From positions 23,086,001 through 23,150,000 of the forward strand of contig OZ038530.1 in the NCBI GenBank assembly GCA_964036665.1: 64,000 nt of DNA. The letters run 5' to 3'. The position numbers and the translations under genes are program-made. The notes beneath the pieces were generated by a model. That model made no database searches and was not told the origin of the DNA. It saw only the letters and a program-made list of their open reading frames with translations. Of the stretch, positions 35,908-46,624 are shown one piece after another (positions within the stretch are counted from its first letter, which is position 1; each line of letters begins with the position of its first letter). The stretch is from Gordius sp. MW1 (lineage: Eukaryota; Nematomorpha; Gordioida; Gordea; Gordiidae).

Positions 35908-36825
35908 TGTGTAGTTAATTTATCATTCAAACAAGCGTGATATCATTACGTAGGTTTTTTAATTAAATTTTTCATAATAAAATTGATATGGAAATCAATA
36001 TCACCAGCTATTAAAATTAAGTGTCATATTTGCTTTTTTGTTAATGCCCATCGTTCTAGCGGCAAATTAAATCCTTAACATTTATTAGCTCTGTTTTTTA
36101 TGGCTATGATGTGTAACTTAGGTCTAAATGTGAATAATAAAGTGTTATCCCAAAAATATGCTGAGCATGTAGTTAAGGTCTTGTAAACTAGAGAATAAGA
36201 AAGGTATTTTGCTAGTATTTTAAAAAATCACATGTTAATGACGAACAAAAAAATAAACTAATTTATATAGGTCATACATATTTAAAGATGCTATAACGTT
36301 TGAATTATATATCATACTATAGCCATGAGATCACAATTTTGATATATATAATGAAAGACACACCTAGGTTCTAGTATACAAATGCATATTAATAAGATTT
36401 ATAAACCGCTAAAAGTTAAATAAAAAGAAGTGATTATGTAGATTATTTATGTCAAATAATAAAGATTAAATAAAAAATACAACAAAAGTAATTTAACTTT
36501 ATAGCCATCAAGAATGCCTATTATAGGTAAAATTAAATTAGCGCGTAGCCTTTGAATAGTATAAAAACAATCTAGATTTAAACGAACTATAAGTTTATAT
36601 ACACATTTTGGTTAAAACACAGAGCAAATCAATTGCAATCTCGTTTTTATATTTCAAACCTTAAACAATTTAAATTAATTGTTAATAAAAGATGAGTAAG
36701 TTATAGGCTAATTTATTAACTGCCCAAAGTTTTTATATTTTTTAAACGACTTCCTTTATAAATCATTGATAAATTTTAAGAATAAACATGACAAAGATCG
36801 ATATTTAAGATTTTTTCTGGGGATA
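35908..36825. other. AT-rich intergenic sequence, nothing recognised
   Basis: No exon, repeat boundary or RNA gene was seen. Confidence 0.5.
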
Positions 36826-39368
36826 TAGGCTAAATCCCGAAAAGGCACAATCCCGAAGCTACAATAATGCTACTGCTACGATTTTCAAATTTCCATATGT
36901 TTTTTAATTTTAAAGTTTTATCCATAATCAAGAGCAAGATTTGGGTGCCCCTTTACAATTTACTTATGTAAGAATCACATTTAATTAACCTCTGCACCAA
37001 GTAACATAATATAGCTTTATTTACAGATCACTGATGAGTATTAATATTTAGTGACAAGGTATAAATTAAAGGATGCCATTAATAATAATCGTTTGGAATC
37101 AATATCTAAGGTAATTTTAACGTATTTAAAATCAGGGAATCATTAATCCTATTAGGTATACAATAATGTTTGGGTATTATGTACTCAAGAGCTATATTTG
37201 GGTGGAACCTTTACAATTTACTAATTATATAATTAACTGATATACGTTTGTTTGGTATAAGGTGGTGTATAAATAAGCAATATATAATAAATTTAAGTAT
37301 TATATAAAGGATATCATCCCAGTGCTATCCCATGCCTCTAGATTCTTTTATAAAAGTTGATTAATGGAATATTTAGAACGTTAAGTGATATAGTTACAGA
37401 GTATAATCTCAGCAAGTAAACATATAAGAAATTTGTTAAAGTTTTTTTGTACTTTAATAGAAAAAATATTAAATTTTAAAAGGGCAATCTCTTTAGCCAT
37501 TAGATTAAATAGAAATTATTCATACAATTTATGATGCTATATAACTTAATTTAGATCCTATAAGATTGTAAAGGGATCATTGTTAAATATGATTAGTATC
37601 AATGTGCATGTGATTAGATAAGCTTTTGTATTAAGTTTTTGCTATTATTATAAGGCAAATTTATTTATAACTAAATCACTAACTATTTCTATTTTATTTT
37701 TATCTACCTCAACTAATGTTTACTTATTGATGTGCTGTTATATTGATATATAAGATGATTGATGGATGAAACTCTTACCCCAATTTTTACATTTAATGCT
37801 TACCAAAGAGCCTAGCAAAAAAATGCCTTAAAATCTTGTTCTTGTTTTAAAAAGTCTAATTAGAAAATGTTATAGCAGGTTATGAAAATCTGGTACCTAT
37901 CAATAACTTTTTTAGGAATGTGAAAAATTTTATATTTTACCAAACTTAATTTCAAGAAATATCAATAATATACTTATTGTCATATAGAAATTTAAGTTAG
38001 ACCCACATTATAAAAATTTTGTTTTGGAAAATATTACATGTATATTTCTGATACCATTTTATGGAATTTGTTGAATTTATGGTTATAAAATTGTAAATAA
38101 TGAGTAATCTATCAATGAGTAAAAGATTGGTTATACTTTCATTCATTTAATCTATATATATCTAGCATAGGCTTTTATTTGATAAAATTAAGCTCTAACA
38201 ATCAACAAATAACAATATTTTAGCTTTGTTTTATAATCTAATTTTATAGTTTTAAGAGTTTATACATTATAGTAAATATTATTAAAGCTTAGCAACTTAA
38301 TACACAAAAATTCTAAATTAATGAACTCATTATACTATGTTTATTAAGTTACTTAATTATAATTTTCATTTTAATCTACAATAAATTAAATTTGATACTC
38401 ATTTTTACACAAAAATTATCATTTTTATAGTTGTATATGTTTATAGACATTACATTTAGATTTTTTCATATTATTAAATATAACCTTATATGATGTATTT
38501 TTATTTAAAGTGTCAACACTTCCTTAAGTTTGGACGATTCTATTAATTTTTGTTTTTAAGTTTTTTTTAGCCAAATTTTCTAAATTTATAGTTTGTACCT
38601 TATTTAATATGTTCATCATAAAATTAAAAAAGCTATTTTTGTTATGAGCAAAATTAGTCATATTCAAAGAAACTTTACCTAAGAGTTATCTAAATATCTC
38701 CTGCACTTTTAAGAATCTCAGTATTAATTTAAGGAATCATTGATTTAACCTATTTATATCTAGAATAGACTTTTATTTGATGTAATTAAGCTTTAACAAT
38801 TAACAAATGATAATACTCTAGCTCTGTTGTATAATCTAAAGATTTGTAGGAAGAACTGATACACCCTCTCCTTAAAAATCATAGAATGTTATAAATAAAC
38901 TTACAAATAATTTGAATAAGCTATATAATATATAAGTGCTAAGAATTATAAGTTACCTTCATGTGAGATGTCAAGAGTTATCTAAATATCTCCTGCACTT
39001 TTAAGAATCTCAGTATTAATTTAAGGAATTATGATAACCTATTTATATCTAGAATAGACTTTTATTTGATGAAATTAAGCTTTAACAATTAACAAATGAT
39101 AAAGTTTTCCATCTTTAATTTTGGTATAATCCAAGTCTTTATGGGTCAGAATCAAATTTTTTCTACTCGACTTTTTAAATTCTAAAGATAATTTATAAAT
39201 ATTTAGATATTAAGCTTACTTATACTTTCTGTATTATCTTGATTTGTTCTCTCAACCAAATATTCATTAAAAGCTTGATTATATGATTGCATATTTTTTA
39301 CCATATGTTAATTGCCGTAAAAGTGTAGCATTAAAATTCGGGATTGTGCGCTTTCGGGATTTAGCCTA
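36826..39368. mobile_element. 2.5-kb AT-rich TIR element (TAGGCTAAATCCCGAAA ends)
   Basis: The left end TAGGCTAAATCCCGAAAAGG continues to CACAATCCCGAA. The right end is TTCGGGATTGTGCGCTTTCG then GGATTTAGCCTA, its inverse over about 30 bp. A TA on each side may be target duplication or part of the repeat. The interior is extremely AT-rich without long frames and has a direct duplication: AGAGTTATCTAAATATCTCC and about 130 following bases at 38678 and again near 38971. Parts resemble the piggyBac-like element at 21529. Confidence 0.65.
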
Positions 39369-39427
39369 GGAACCTTTTTTCTGTATAGTACCCTTTTCCA
39401 AGTAGCTATAATTTTTCGACACTTTAT

Positions 39428-39591
39428 GTCCATTTTAAAACAGCTGAGGAGTCATTTACATGAAAGTGCAAGAAGGTTTAATAAGTATAAAGAAAAACAT
39501 CCAAAGTTATTGGTTAGTTTCTATAAGTCAAAAGAATAAGGAATTGGAACAAATAAACATTAAATCTTTGGAGTCAATAACAAATATCAAG
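39428..39591 (+). other. Possible small exon(s), two overlapping open frames
   Basis: From ATG 39428 one frame gives a short basic peptide (MSILKQLRSHLHESARRFNK, then to TAA at about 39537). In another frame ATG 39460 opens MKVQEGLISIKKNIQ and stays open to a good donor (ATCAAG|GTTAGC at 39591). I recognise neither. Kept as low-confidence exon candidates because of the donor site. Confidence 0.25.
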
Positions 39592-40013
39592 GTTAGCTTT
39601 TATCAATTTATTGTAAATTATTGTTAGAATATAAATATGAATTGTCGATTACTGGTCAATTTTTACACTAAAAATTGAAGACCGTTTAAATAGTATAATA
39701 ACCCTATCAATTCCAACTACCTCATTACCAAATTAGCAATAATTATTACAGTGCTTCATATTTAACTTGGTAATAAAATAATAACAATTCTCCATAATTT
39801 GCTAGACCCAAGGTTGACTTTGTATCAATTAAGGTGAGGATCATCTCTTCAGAGAAATATTGAGAATACCATTTGATAACATAATGTATCTTTGAAAATA
39901 AAACAATATAGTTTTGATGTTAAATAATATAATTTATGTTCAAATTTATATAACTATTATAAGTCTAATAACAATTTATTATATTTAGGTTATTTCATTT
40001 CAGTAATTTATAT

Positions 40014-40450
40014 TCAAAAACTATATGTTACCAAATTTTTAGGAAGAATCGTTATAAAAGTTTTCTTTATTTTGTCAGGTAATTCTTGAATTTTGATCAA
40101 AAATTTTAGCACCATTTGACTTGAAGCTTCAATTGAGTCTTTAGCCATTATATTGGTAAATGTTTCATATATGTTTCCTGTGTTAATATTTAATTTATTT
40201 AAACCTTTTTTAGAGACAATGAAACCTAGTATGTGAAGCAAGAATTTTGTTAAAATTTTTGAAGAAACATTGTTTTGTGCATCAACTATAAAATTGATAT
40301 AATTTTCATTGTGCTTTATTTCGTTTGGTAGATCCTATATCAATAAAAAATAGAATTATGTAAAATTTCTTTTTTTAATATTATTTACACCTTTAATAAA
40401 ATTATCAACCAGGGTTTGAGACACAAAAGCAATAACTAATGCAAAAAGGA
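40014..40450 (-). CDS. Unrecognised minus-strand gene fragment, at least two exons
   Basis: A 107-codon open stretch ends at TGA (40014-40016) and begins at a good acceptor (TTTTATTGATATAG) at about 40335. It starts DLPNEIKHNENYINFIVDAQ and ends KNLVTYSF, predicted helical and lysine-rich. Upstream, about 40390-40434 is bounded by acceptor CTTTTTGCATTAG and donor AAAG|GTGTAA and joins in phase 0 as a hydrophobic segment (LLLLCLKPWLIILLK). A further open frame at 40592-40804 (minus) starts with a signal-peptide-like run (SVLLLWVTLFFSLG) and may be exon 1, but its phase does not fit simply. A small secreted or membrane protein is possible. I do not recognise the family. Confidence 0.4.
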
Positions 40451-40591
40451 AAAAGCAGGTTATTAAGTAAAATAAGATATTCTAATTATGACTAAAATAC
40501 AATTAAAAGATGCTTTTTAATTTCTATTTAACTCAACTTAACTTTTTTTGTTAAACATCTCAAATTTTTTTATGTAAATTATACATTATTA

Positions 40592-40804
40592 TTAAGTGGC
40601 CCATAAAAATAATGCATTGTAAGCAGGTTGATATAGAATTTTGAGTGAGCTATAGAATTTTGAGTGAGCTATAGAGTTTTTAAATGCTGGGTAATTAACG
40701 TCACCTTTATGTCCTAATTTTAGATCCCCAAGACTGAAAAATAGTGTCACCCATAATAACAAAACACTTTTTATATGTTGCTTTCCTATATTTGATCTAT
40801 CCAA
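40592..40804 (-). CDS. Candidate signal-peptide exon of the gene at 40014-40450
   Basis: The ATG frame has a basic N-region, a hydrophobic core (SVLLLWVTLFFSLGD), then a polar stretch. Possible donors include AAAG|GTGACG after GHK. The frame contains a local 19-bp tandem duplication (TATAGAATTTTGAGTGAGC). A real exon is plausible but unproven. The phase from the GTGACG donor does not match the downstream acceptor, so another exon or donor would be needed. Confidence 0.25.
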   Translation of the reverse strand: MDRSNIGKQHIKSVLLLWVTLFFSLGDLKLGHKGDVNYPAFKNSIAHSKFYSSLKILYQPAYNALFLWAT

Positions 40805-40964
40805 ATAAAATAGGTCTTAAATTTCTTATTAATAAACAGAACACACCCTTCTAAATGTTAGTAGAGTTAAGTTAGTGAATTTGGTTTTTCATTTCAGATA
40901 TCAAAGGTTAAGACTTGTTCAGCTATTAGAAAAAACATTATACCTAATAAATAATCTTAAATAA

Positions 40965-41525
40965 CAATATCAATGCAATTTATGTGGCTCATCCGTTGGT
41001 ACAAAAGGTCACCATGGCATGCATTGCAAATTTAATAAGGCCAGATTTCTACGGCACACATCTGTTAATGCTCTTCTACAGAAGACATTCAAAAAGGCGG
41101 GCTTTCCCTCCCAATTGGAGCCTAATGGTCTTTGCCTTAGCGACAAGAAGAGACCTGATGGACAGACCCTCATCCCATGGGCCAAAAAGCTATGCTTAGC
41201 TTGGGACTACACGTGTCCGGATGCTTTTGCTCCCTCAAACCAAAACAAAGACCCCCTTGTTGATTCTGAAAGATTAAAGTCCGCTAAATACGCAAAACTT
41301 AATTCCACACTGCTTTTCTCCCCTATAGTGACCACTACCCTTACAACAATAGGTCCTAAAACCCAAGCCCTTCTGAAAGAATTGGGACGCCGTATAGCTC
41401 CAATACCCTTGACAATAGGGAAACTTTTTTCATTAAACAGAAAATCGGAATCATTATTTGTCATTTCAATGCTATCGCAATTTTCGAATGTTTACCTTGC
41501 ATATGATTTTTATAGTTTCATTTAA
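40965..41525 (+). pseudogene. Non-LTR retrotransposon ORF2 C-terminal fragment
   Basis: An open frame after TAA (40962-40964) reads a Cys/His knuckle CNLCGSSVGTKGHHGMHC, then NALLQKTFKKAGFPSQLEP, RPDGQTLIPWAKKLCLAWD and FTCPDAFAP-like YTCPDAFAPS, then IGPKTQALLKELGRRIA. These lie downstream of the reverse transcriptase domain in a widespread class of invertebrate LINE ORF2 proteins. The RT and endonuclease domains are absent, so this is a 5'-truncated copy, the usual outcome of target-primed reverse transcription. The frame is intact to its stop, which suggests a fairly recent insertion. Confidence 0.82.
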
Positions 41526-41573
41526 TAAAAAATGCTCTTATTAAAAAAAAAATTATTAAAAAGTAATCATGCA

Positions 41574-42717
41574 TAGTGATGCGGAAAAACCGAGAAAAAT
41601 CTCGGTCTCGTCTCGTCTCGTCTCGAAAAACCGAGACGAGACGAGACGAGAATTTGAAAAATGGAGTCGAGATCGAGACGAGAATTTTGATGTCGAGACG
41701 AGACGATACGAGATTTTCTCGGCGAGATCTCGACTTTTTATTGATCGTTAGATTTTAGTAAATTATTGTGTATTTTAATTTACATTTAAGGTATTAAGTG
41801 TAAATCAATATGTATGGAATATATTTAATATTAAAAAAATTCACAAGTGTAGTAAATATTATATATTTTTGCAAAAAAAATAAAATTTGGCAATCATTTA
41901 CCTAAGTATGGTTGATTTTTGTCATACATTTAAATACGTACTCTTTAATTTAAAGTTTAAAACCTTATGTTCTTAATTCTATAATAATGCTGCTTTTATT
42001 GTTGTTTTACAACGTTTTAATTTCTGCAACTAGTTATCAATTCTGTAAATAATAATAACATCATTAAATGTCACTCGCATAAACATGCAATAAACACTAT
42101 GGGCTATAACTGATGATGGTTATATTAATGGACTTAAACGTTTGCCTTAAATATGTTAAGGTCTACTTTGAATCATTAGCAAAGGTTAATAAAGGGTCTC
42201 ATTTTGCTCACTTATGCAACTATATCAACTATAAGCGAACTTATAATTTTCGAAGTCCATTTATAGTTGACAGACACAGTGAATTTGATGCAAATATTAT
42301 AATTTGCTAGAACAATAAAATTTAATCTTATTTCAAATTTATTTATAGTTTTTTTAGTCTGCACTTTTTATAGAAAATGTTATCTTTATGAGTTAATTCA
42401 TATCTTTATATTGTCAATGAGATGTCGTGTCCCGCTAAATCTTTAAAAAGTTTGCGTATTAAAGTTTTTCCAAAAATATAAAATTTGCCATTTGGATTTT
42501 TGAACACTTATTTATATTTTTAATAAAATAGGAGAAATTTTTATTCCGTATATATTTTTTTTTAAAAGTCGAGACGAGACGAGAATTCTCGTCGAGACGA
42601 GACGAGACCGAGATTTTTCTAGACCGAGACGAGACGAGATCGAGATTTTCCTAATCGCTCCCGAGACGAGACGAGATTTTGTATTCGAGACCGAGACGAG
42701 ACGAGATCGAAACACTA
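41574..42717. mobile_element. hAT-type element with CGAGACGAGA-rich ends, 8-bp TSD
   Basis: Starts TAGTGATGCGGAAAAACCGA and ends GATCGAAACACTA (inverse TAGTGTTTCG). ATCATGCA is on both sides (41566-41573, 42718-42725). Both subterminal zones are dense in CTCGTCTCG/CGAGACGAGA (41600-41745 and 42570-42712). The centre is AT-rich; the 65-codon frame at 42113 (MDLNVCLKYVKVYFESLAKV) may be a transposase scrap but was not identified. Confidence 0.82.
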
Positions 42718-42725
42718 ATCATGCA

Positions 42726-43144
42726 AATATATATACGTAATCTATTTATTTTGGCTACACCTATATTCTAGTTGAAATACACAAAGTCATCTTGCATTTA
42801 CAAAATTTTGATATTAGTATACCTCAATAATGGCTGATGCATTGACGTGATGACATTCTTCGTAGAGCCAACCTGAACAGACACATTCAATGATGAGACA
42901 AACTATTTTGTCAGACAATGGCTCGGTCAAAAATATTTTTATCCCATCACTCTTTAGCACCCCTGTAGTTGTTTTAACATATACAACAACAATTTCAAAA
43001 AATAACAATTATCAATTAATTTTAAATTTTAAAGAGTGTAAAAAAATAGAAATTGCGATGATATCTTTAGATTTTGGATGATCAGTTTTTTTTCAATTTT
43101 GCAAAGTTGTGTTTTAAATTACTCAGCTCTACAAATATTGACTT
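42726..43144. other. No supported feature
   Basis: Two overlapping opposite-strand frames of 63-64 codons (42814-43081) lack splice context or recognisable motifs. Confidence 0.45.
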
Positions 43145-44515
43145 TGTGAACGCAATCCGACCAATAATTCTGATAGAGAATTTTGCACTGAAAAATAATA
43201 TGTTTTTAGTTTTTTCTATGATTACCAGTTTTTTAGATAAACGAGGTTGAAGGTGCCAAAAATGCCCTTTTTGAGGCTATATTGCCACGGCATTTTTAAT
43301 ATTTAGTTAAAAATAGTAATATATTCATGTATATTAATGTTTCATCTATATATCCATTTATTCATTTTTTTGTTACACCTCTATATTTAAATTTATTCGC
43401 GTCTTTGTGAACCCCTTCCCCTTATCAAAATTCGTCCCAAGGAGTACATACTAAACACGGGCTGTTTACTAACACATCTCTCTCTCCCATTCTCCATCTC
43501 TTACACTCCCATATCTATCCAAGCCAAGCACACATGAAGGGGGCGGGAGTTGAGGAGAAAGAGAGGAGAGTAGGTGAAGGGAGAGAGATATGTGCTAGTA
43601 AACATCGCTTACGCAGTATGAACCAGAGATCAGATTGCCCGGCCCGCTGCCCGAACAGGCCCGGCCCATGGGCCGGGCCGGGCAACGGGTCGGGCCGGGC
43701 AACGGGTCGGGCCGGGCAACTGTCCTAAATTTTTATTTTCGGGCGGGCACGAAGAAGATAGGATTCGGGCTTAATGAGATTTTTTAGATAGTGTATTTTT
43801 TTATTACTTTTCATTAAATTGCATAAGAAAATGCTAAAAAATCGCCATCCGTCCCCAAGTTATTTTTACAATTTTTGCCAGAACCCCTTTATTTCCATCA
43901 AGTCCCTAGCTAGGTTATGGAAAGGATTAAAATATTTATATTTATGCAGCCCTTTCATTGTTCGTAATTCACATGTGCCGTCTATACATAGTACAAAATC
44001 GTCACGCCCAAATTGATACAACGCCTAAAAGTGTTAAATTTCATTCTAATATCATTTAATTTTTTAACAAATAATTTAACAAGGCTTCTCCAATTCGCCT
44101 TTATTATTCTCTTATCACTCATCGCTATCGCTAAGCTCAAATATTTTAGAAAGACCAAATACTACGTTTTTTGACCAATTAGGATTAAAATTAAAGTACA
44201 AAAGTTTCATTTGAAAAATTCATTCGACTTTTAAATATTGAAAGAATTTTAGGTCGCAAAATTTCGGGCCTAACAGGCAAATTTAATATTTCGGGCTGGG
44301 CATTTCGGGCAGCATTAATGATTCGGGCGGGCTCGGGCGGACACCAGAAGGGTTCGGGCGGGCAATGAGGTTAGAGAATTGAACCGGGCCGGGTTCGGGC
44401 AGAAAATTCCTAACAAATCTGACCTCTGGTATGAACTCTAATGTACTCCGTTTACCCGACATCGTGGGACGAATTTTAATAAGGAGAAGGGGTTTAGACA
44501 AACGCGTATAAATTT
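43145..44515. mobile_element. Second copy of the foldback element, split by a hAT
   Basis: The left arm starts CGCAATCCGACCAATAATTC, as at 13643, and continues through GCTATATTGCCACGGCATTT and CATCTCTCTCTCCC. The right arm resumes after the hAT as CTCTAATGTACTCCGTTTAC and AATTTTAATAAGG, then stops at the GC-hairpin module near 44515. So its right end is truncated. Confidence 0.7.
43624..44428. mobile_element. hAT-type element with GGGCCGGGCAACGG-rich ends, perfect 8-bp TSD
   Basis: Starts CAGAGATCAGATTGCCCGG and ends AATCTGACCTCTG (inverse CAGAGGTCAGATT). GTATGAAC is duplicated exactly (43616-43623, 44429-44436). Subterminal blocks are GGGCCGGGCAACGGGTC and CGGGCGGGC. Inserted into the foldback element. 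No transposase domain identified in 805 bp. Confidence 0.88.
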
Positions 44516-44830
44516 GAGTATAAGGGAGGCCCTCGTGGGGAGGGGGGAAGGGAGGAGCAGGAGGGAAGGGGGAACGAAACACATTTATACTCCGTATAAA
44601 CGTAGCATATTTGCTATGCAATTTATGGACGAGAAAGGTGGGAAGGGGCGAGAAAGAGGGAAGGGGCGAGAATGCCTATAGGGGGTATTAAATGCAAAAT
44701 GATTAGTTAATTATTTATACAAATTTCCCATTTAATAATTAAAAAAAAGTTGTCCTTTTCGAACCAGCAATTAAGATAGATGTTAGACGGACGGACGGAC
44801 GGACAACAAAAAGCGAGCCCATAAATTGCA
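44516..44830. repeat. GC-hairpin/purine-tract module and GGAC run
   Basis: GGCCCTCGTGGGGAGGGG, CTCCGTATAAACGTAGCATA, TTGCTATGCAATTTATGG, GGGCGAGAATGCC, then (GGAC)n at about 44790 and GAGCCCATAAATTGCAT. This is the standard module order. Confidence 0.7.
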
Positions 44831-45167
44831 TTTTTAATTTTTAGTGATTTAGATCAATTCTTAAAGACCTCGAATTGCCAAGAGGCAAAATTTTCGTCGT
44901 AATATTTTAACTGAATCCATTGATGTTTAATAAATTAACAATATTTATCCACTCATGATTCCTTCGTTAATAAATAAATAAATCAACGGTTTTTCATAAA
45001 AAACGAATTATAAAACTTTTAAATCTTGTTCCTGCAAAATCCAAAGCTAACCTTATTTGTTTAGAGAAATTATAAGCTATTCGAAATTGAACATGCATGA
45101 TTCTTTCATATAAATGAACGTGTAAAAATTAAATTACACAATGTTAATAAATTCCAGTTCCCCCCTG
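44831..45167. other. AT-rich spacer, nothing recognised
   Basis: No coding or repeat signature seen. Confidence 0.45.
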
Positions 45168-45333
45168 CGTAGCCAGGGCATAGGGGGAGGCATAAAGTGG
45201 CGGCTGCCGCCCCCCTTAAATTTAAAAACATTAATATTTAAAAAAAGTATGACTAAAATTTCAAAACATCAATTCGCCCCTCCCTAAATCATTACTGCCC
45301 CCCCCCCTAAATTTAAATCTTGACTACACCCAT
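45168..45333. mobile_element. Degraded copy of the CATGGGCGTAG MITE
   Basis: CTGCGTAGCCAGGGCATAGG at the left and GACTACACCCATG at the right, with GGCGGCTGCCGCCCCCC and C-runs between. TSD unclear. Confidence 0.55.
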
Positions 45334-46358
45334 GATTAAAACTATCGAAGTTAAATTGATTTGCTTTACAACGAATGAGATGGCCAAAAACAAAAATCAA
45401 TATAGAATTAAAACGATCTCGCACCAACTAAGGGGCAATTATAGCATCAGGGAAAGTTGTGTGTTAATAAATGGTGATGAAAAGTTTGTGGGATTTGAAA
45501 ATAAGCTTATTTCTAAAAAAAATTAATAAGCACACATTTAATTTAAAAATGTCAGATAATATTATAATAAGGCAGCTGGGTATGTGTATGGGACAAAAAT
45601 GATTTCTAAAAACAACATCGCAATTTATCTTAAAATGTCACCCAAAACATATTTTAAAGTAGGTTCAAACAATAACTTCCGGTGAACGTGTGGCTTAGGA
45701 TAAGGCTTCGGGCCACCAGTCTACGACAAACTAATTTTTCCATATGAATTTTAAAATTGGATTTCAAAAGTTGAGTATTGACCTAACAGAGGCTAGTTAC
45801 CTAGAATGGAGATTAACAAAAGGGTTTTTCAAGGTGGCTTTATTTTTTCAATCTCATTCCCCGCATGGATGACGGTAAGATCTCACTATTGGAACAGTAA
45901 TTCAACTAGGGGGGGGGGGTTGAAATTTAGTAATCAAGGGAGCTGGGTAGAGAGTAGTAAAAAGAGTGTGATTTTTACGGTAGCTAACTGCTTCCCTTCC
46001 CTCCCTCAATATATGCACAGTTACAAGGAATTTTAAGAGCGCGGTAATTAATTTTAAATGCTGATTTGATGTCAATACTTTAATTTCAACTAAAAAAGGA
46101 GATATAACACATCTAAATAAAACGTATGTAAATAAAATAAAAAATATTCTTGCCATGATTTAAACATTTAATAGGCATGTGGGGTAGTAAGTTTACAATA
46201 ATAACAAAGGCAGTTGATATAGATAAAATAGTGACATTAAATATAACAAATTATTCTTCAATCAAACCCTACCCCCCACCCCTCTTAAAAAACCAAATGT
46301 TAGTGCGAAGGTTTATTTAAATTAATAGGTGTTTAAAAAATACGGATTATCCTAGTTA
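45334..46358. other. No supported gene
   Basis: Short frames at 45320-45526 and 45806-46156 show no splice structure or known motif. An 11-G run lies at 45910. Unassigned. Confidence 0.4.
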
Positions 46359-46500
46359 GCATGGGCGTAGCCAGCTTTGGAATTACAGGGGGGCATTAAT
46401 GATTTAGGGAGGGGCAAAATGAAAATTTTTGAGAAATTTACAATTTTTTAGATTGAGGGGAGCAGCCGCCCCTCCCTGCCTTCCCCTTGGCTATGGCCAT
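46359..46500. mobile_element. CATGGGCGTAG MITE copy with 8-bp TSD
   Basis: GCATGGGCGTAGCCAGC at the left, CTTGGCTATGGCCAT at the right, and CCTAGTTA on both sides (46351-46358, 46501-46508). Confidence 0.75.
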
Positions 46501-46624
46501 CCTAGTTAAACTTAAGGAATCCAAAAAATATATTCAACTCTTGAGAAAGTACGGTAAAAATTATGAAAGACTTTAGCAGTAATTTAAAAAATTAGATTAA
46601 ATAGAATTAAACCAATCTAAAAAT

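Noticed and set aside
41019..41525. Host gene starting at the ATG at 41019
   Set aside because: The same frame extends upstream through the Cys/His knuckle to 40965 and matches a LINE ORF2 tail, so the ATG is internal.
41569..41758. Arg/Glu/Ser-rich open frames (RRDE..)
   Set aside because: Translation of the CGAGACGAGA repeats at the hAT end in two frames; low complexity, no gene.
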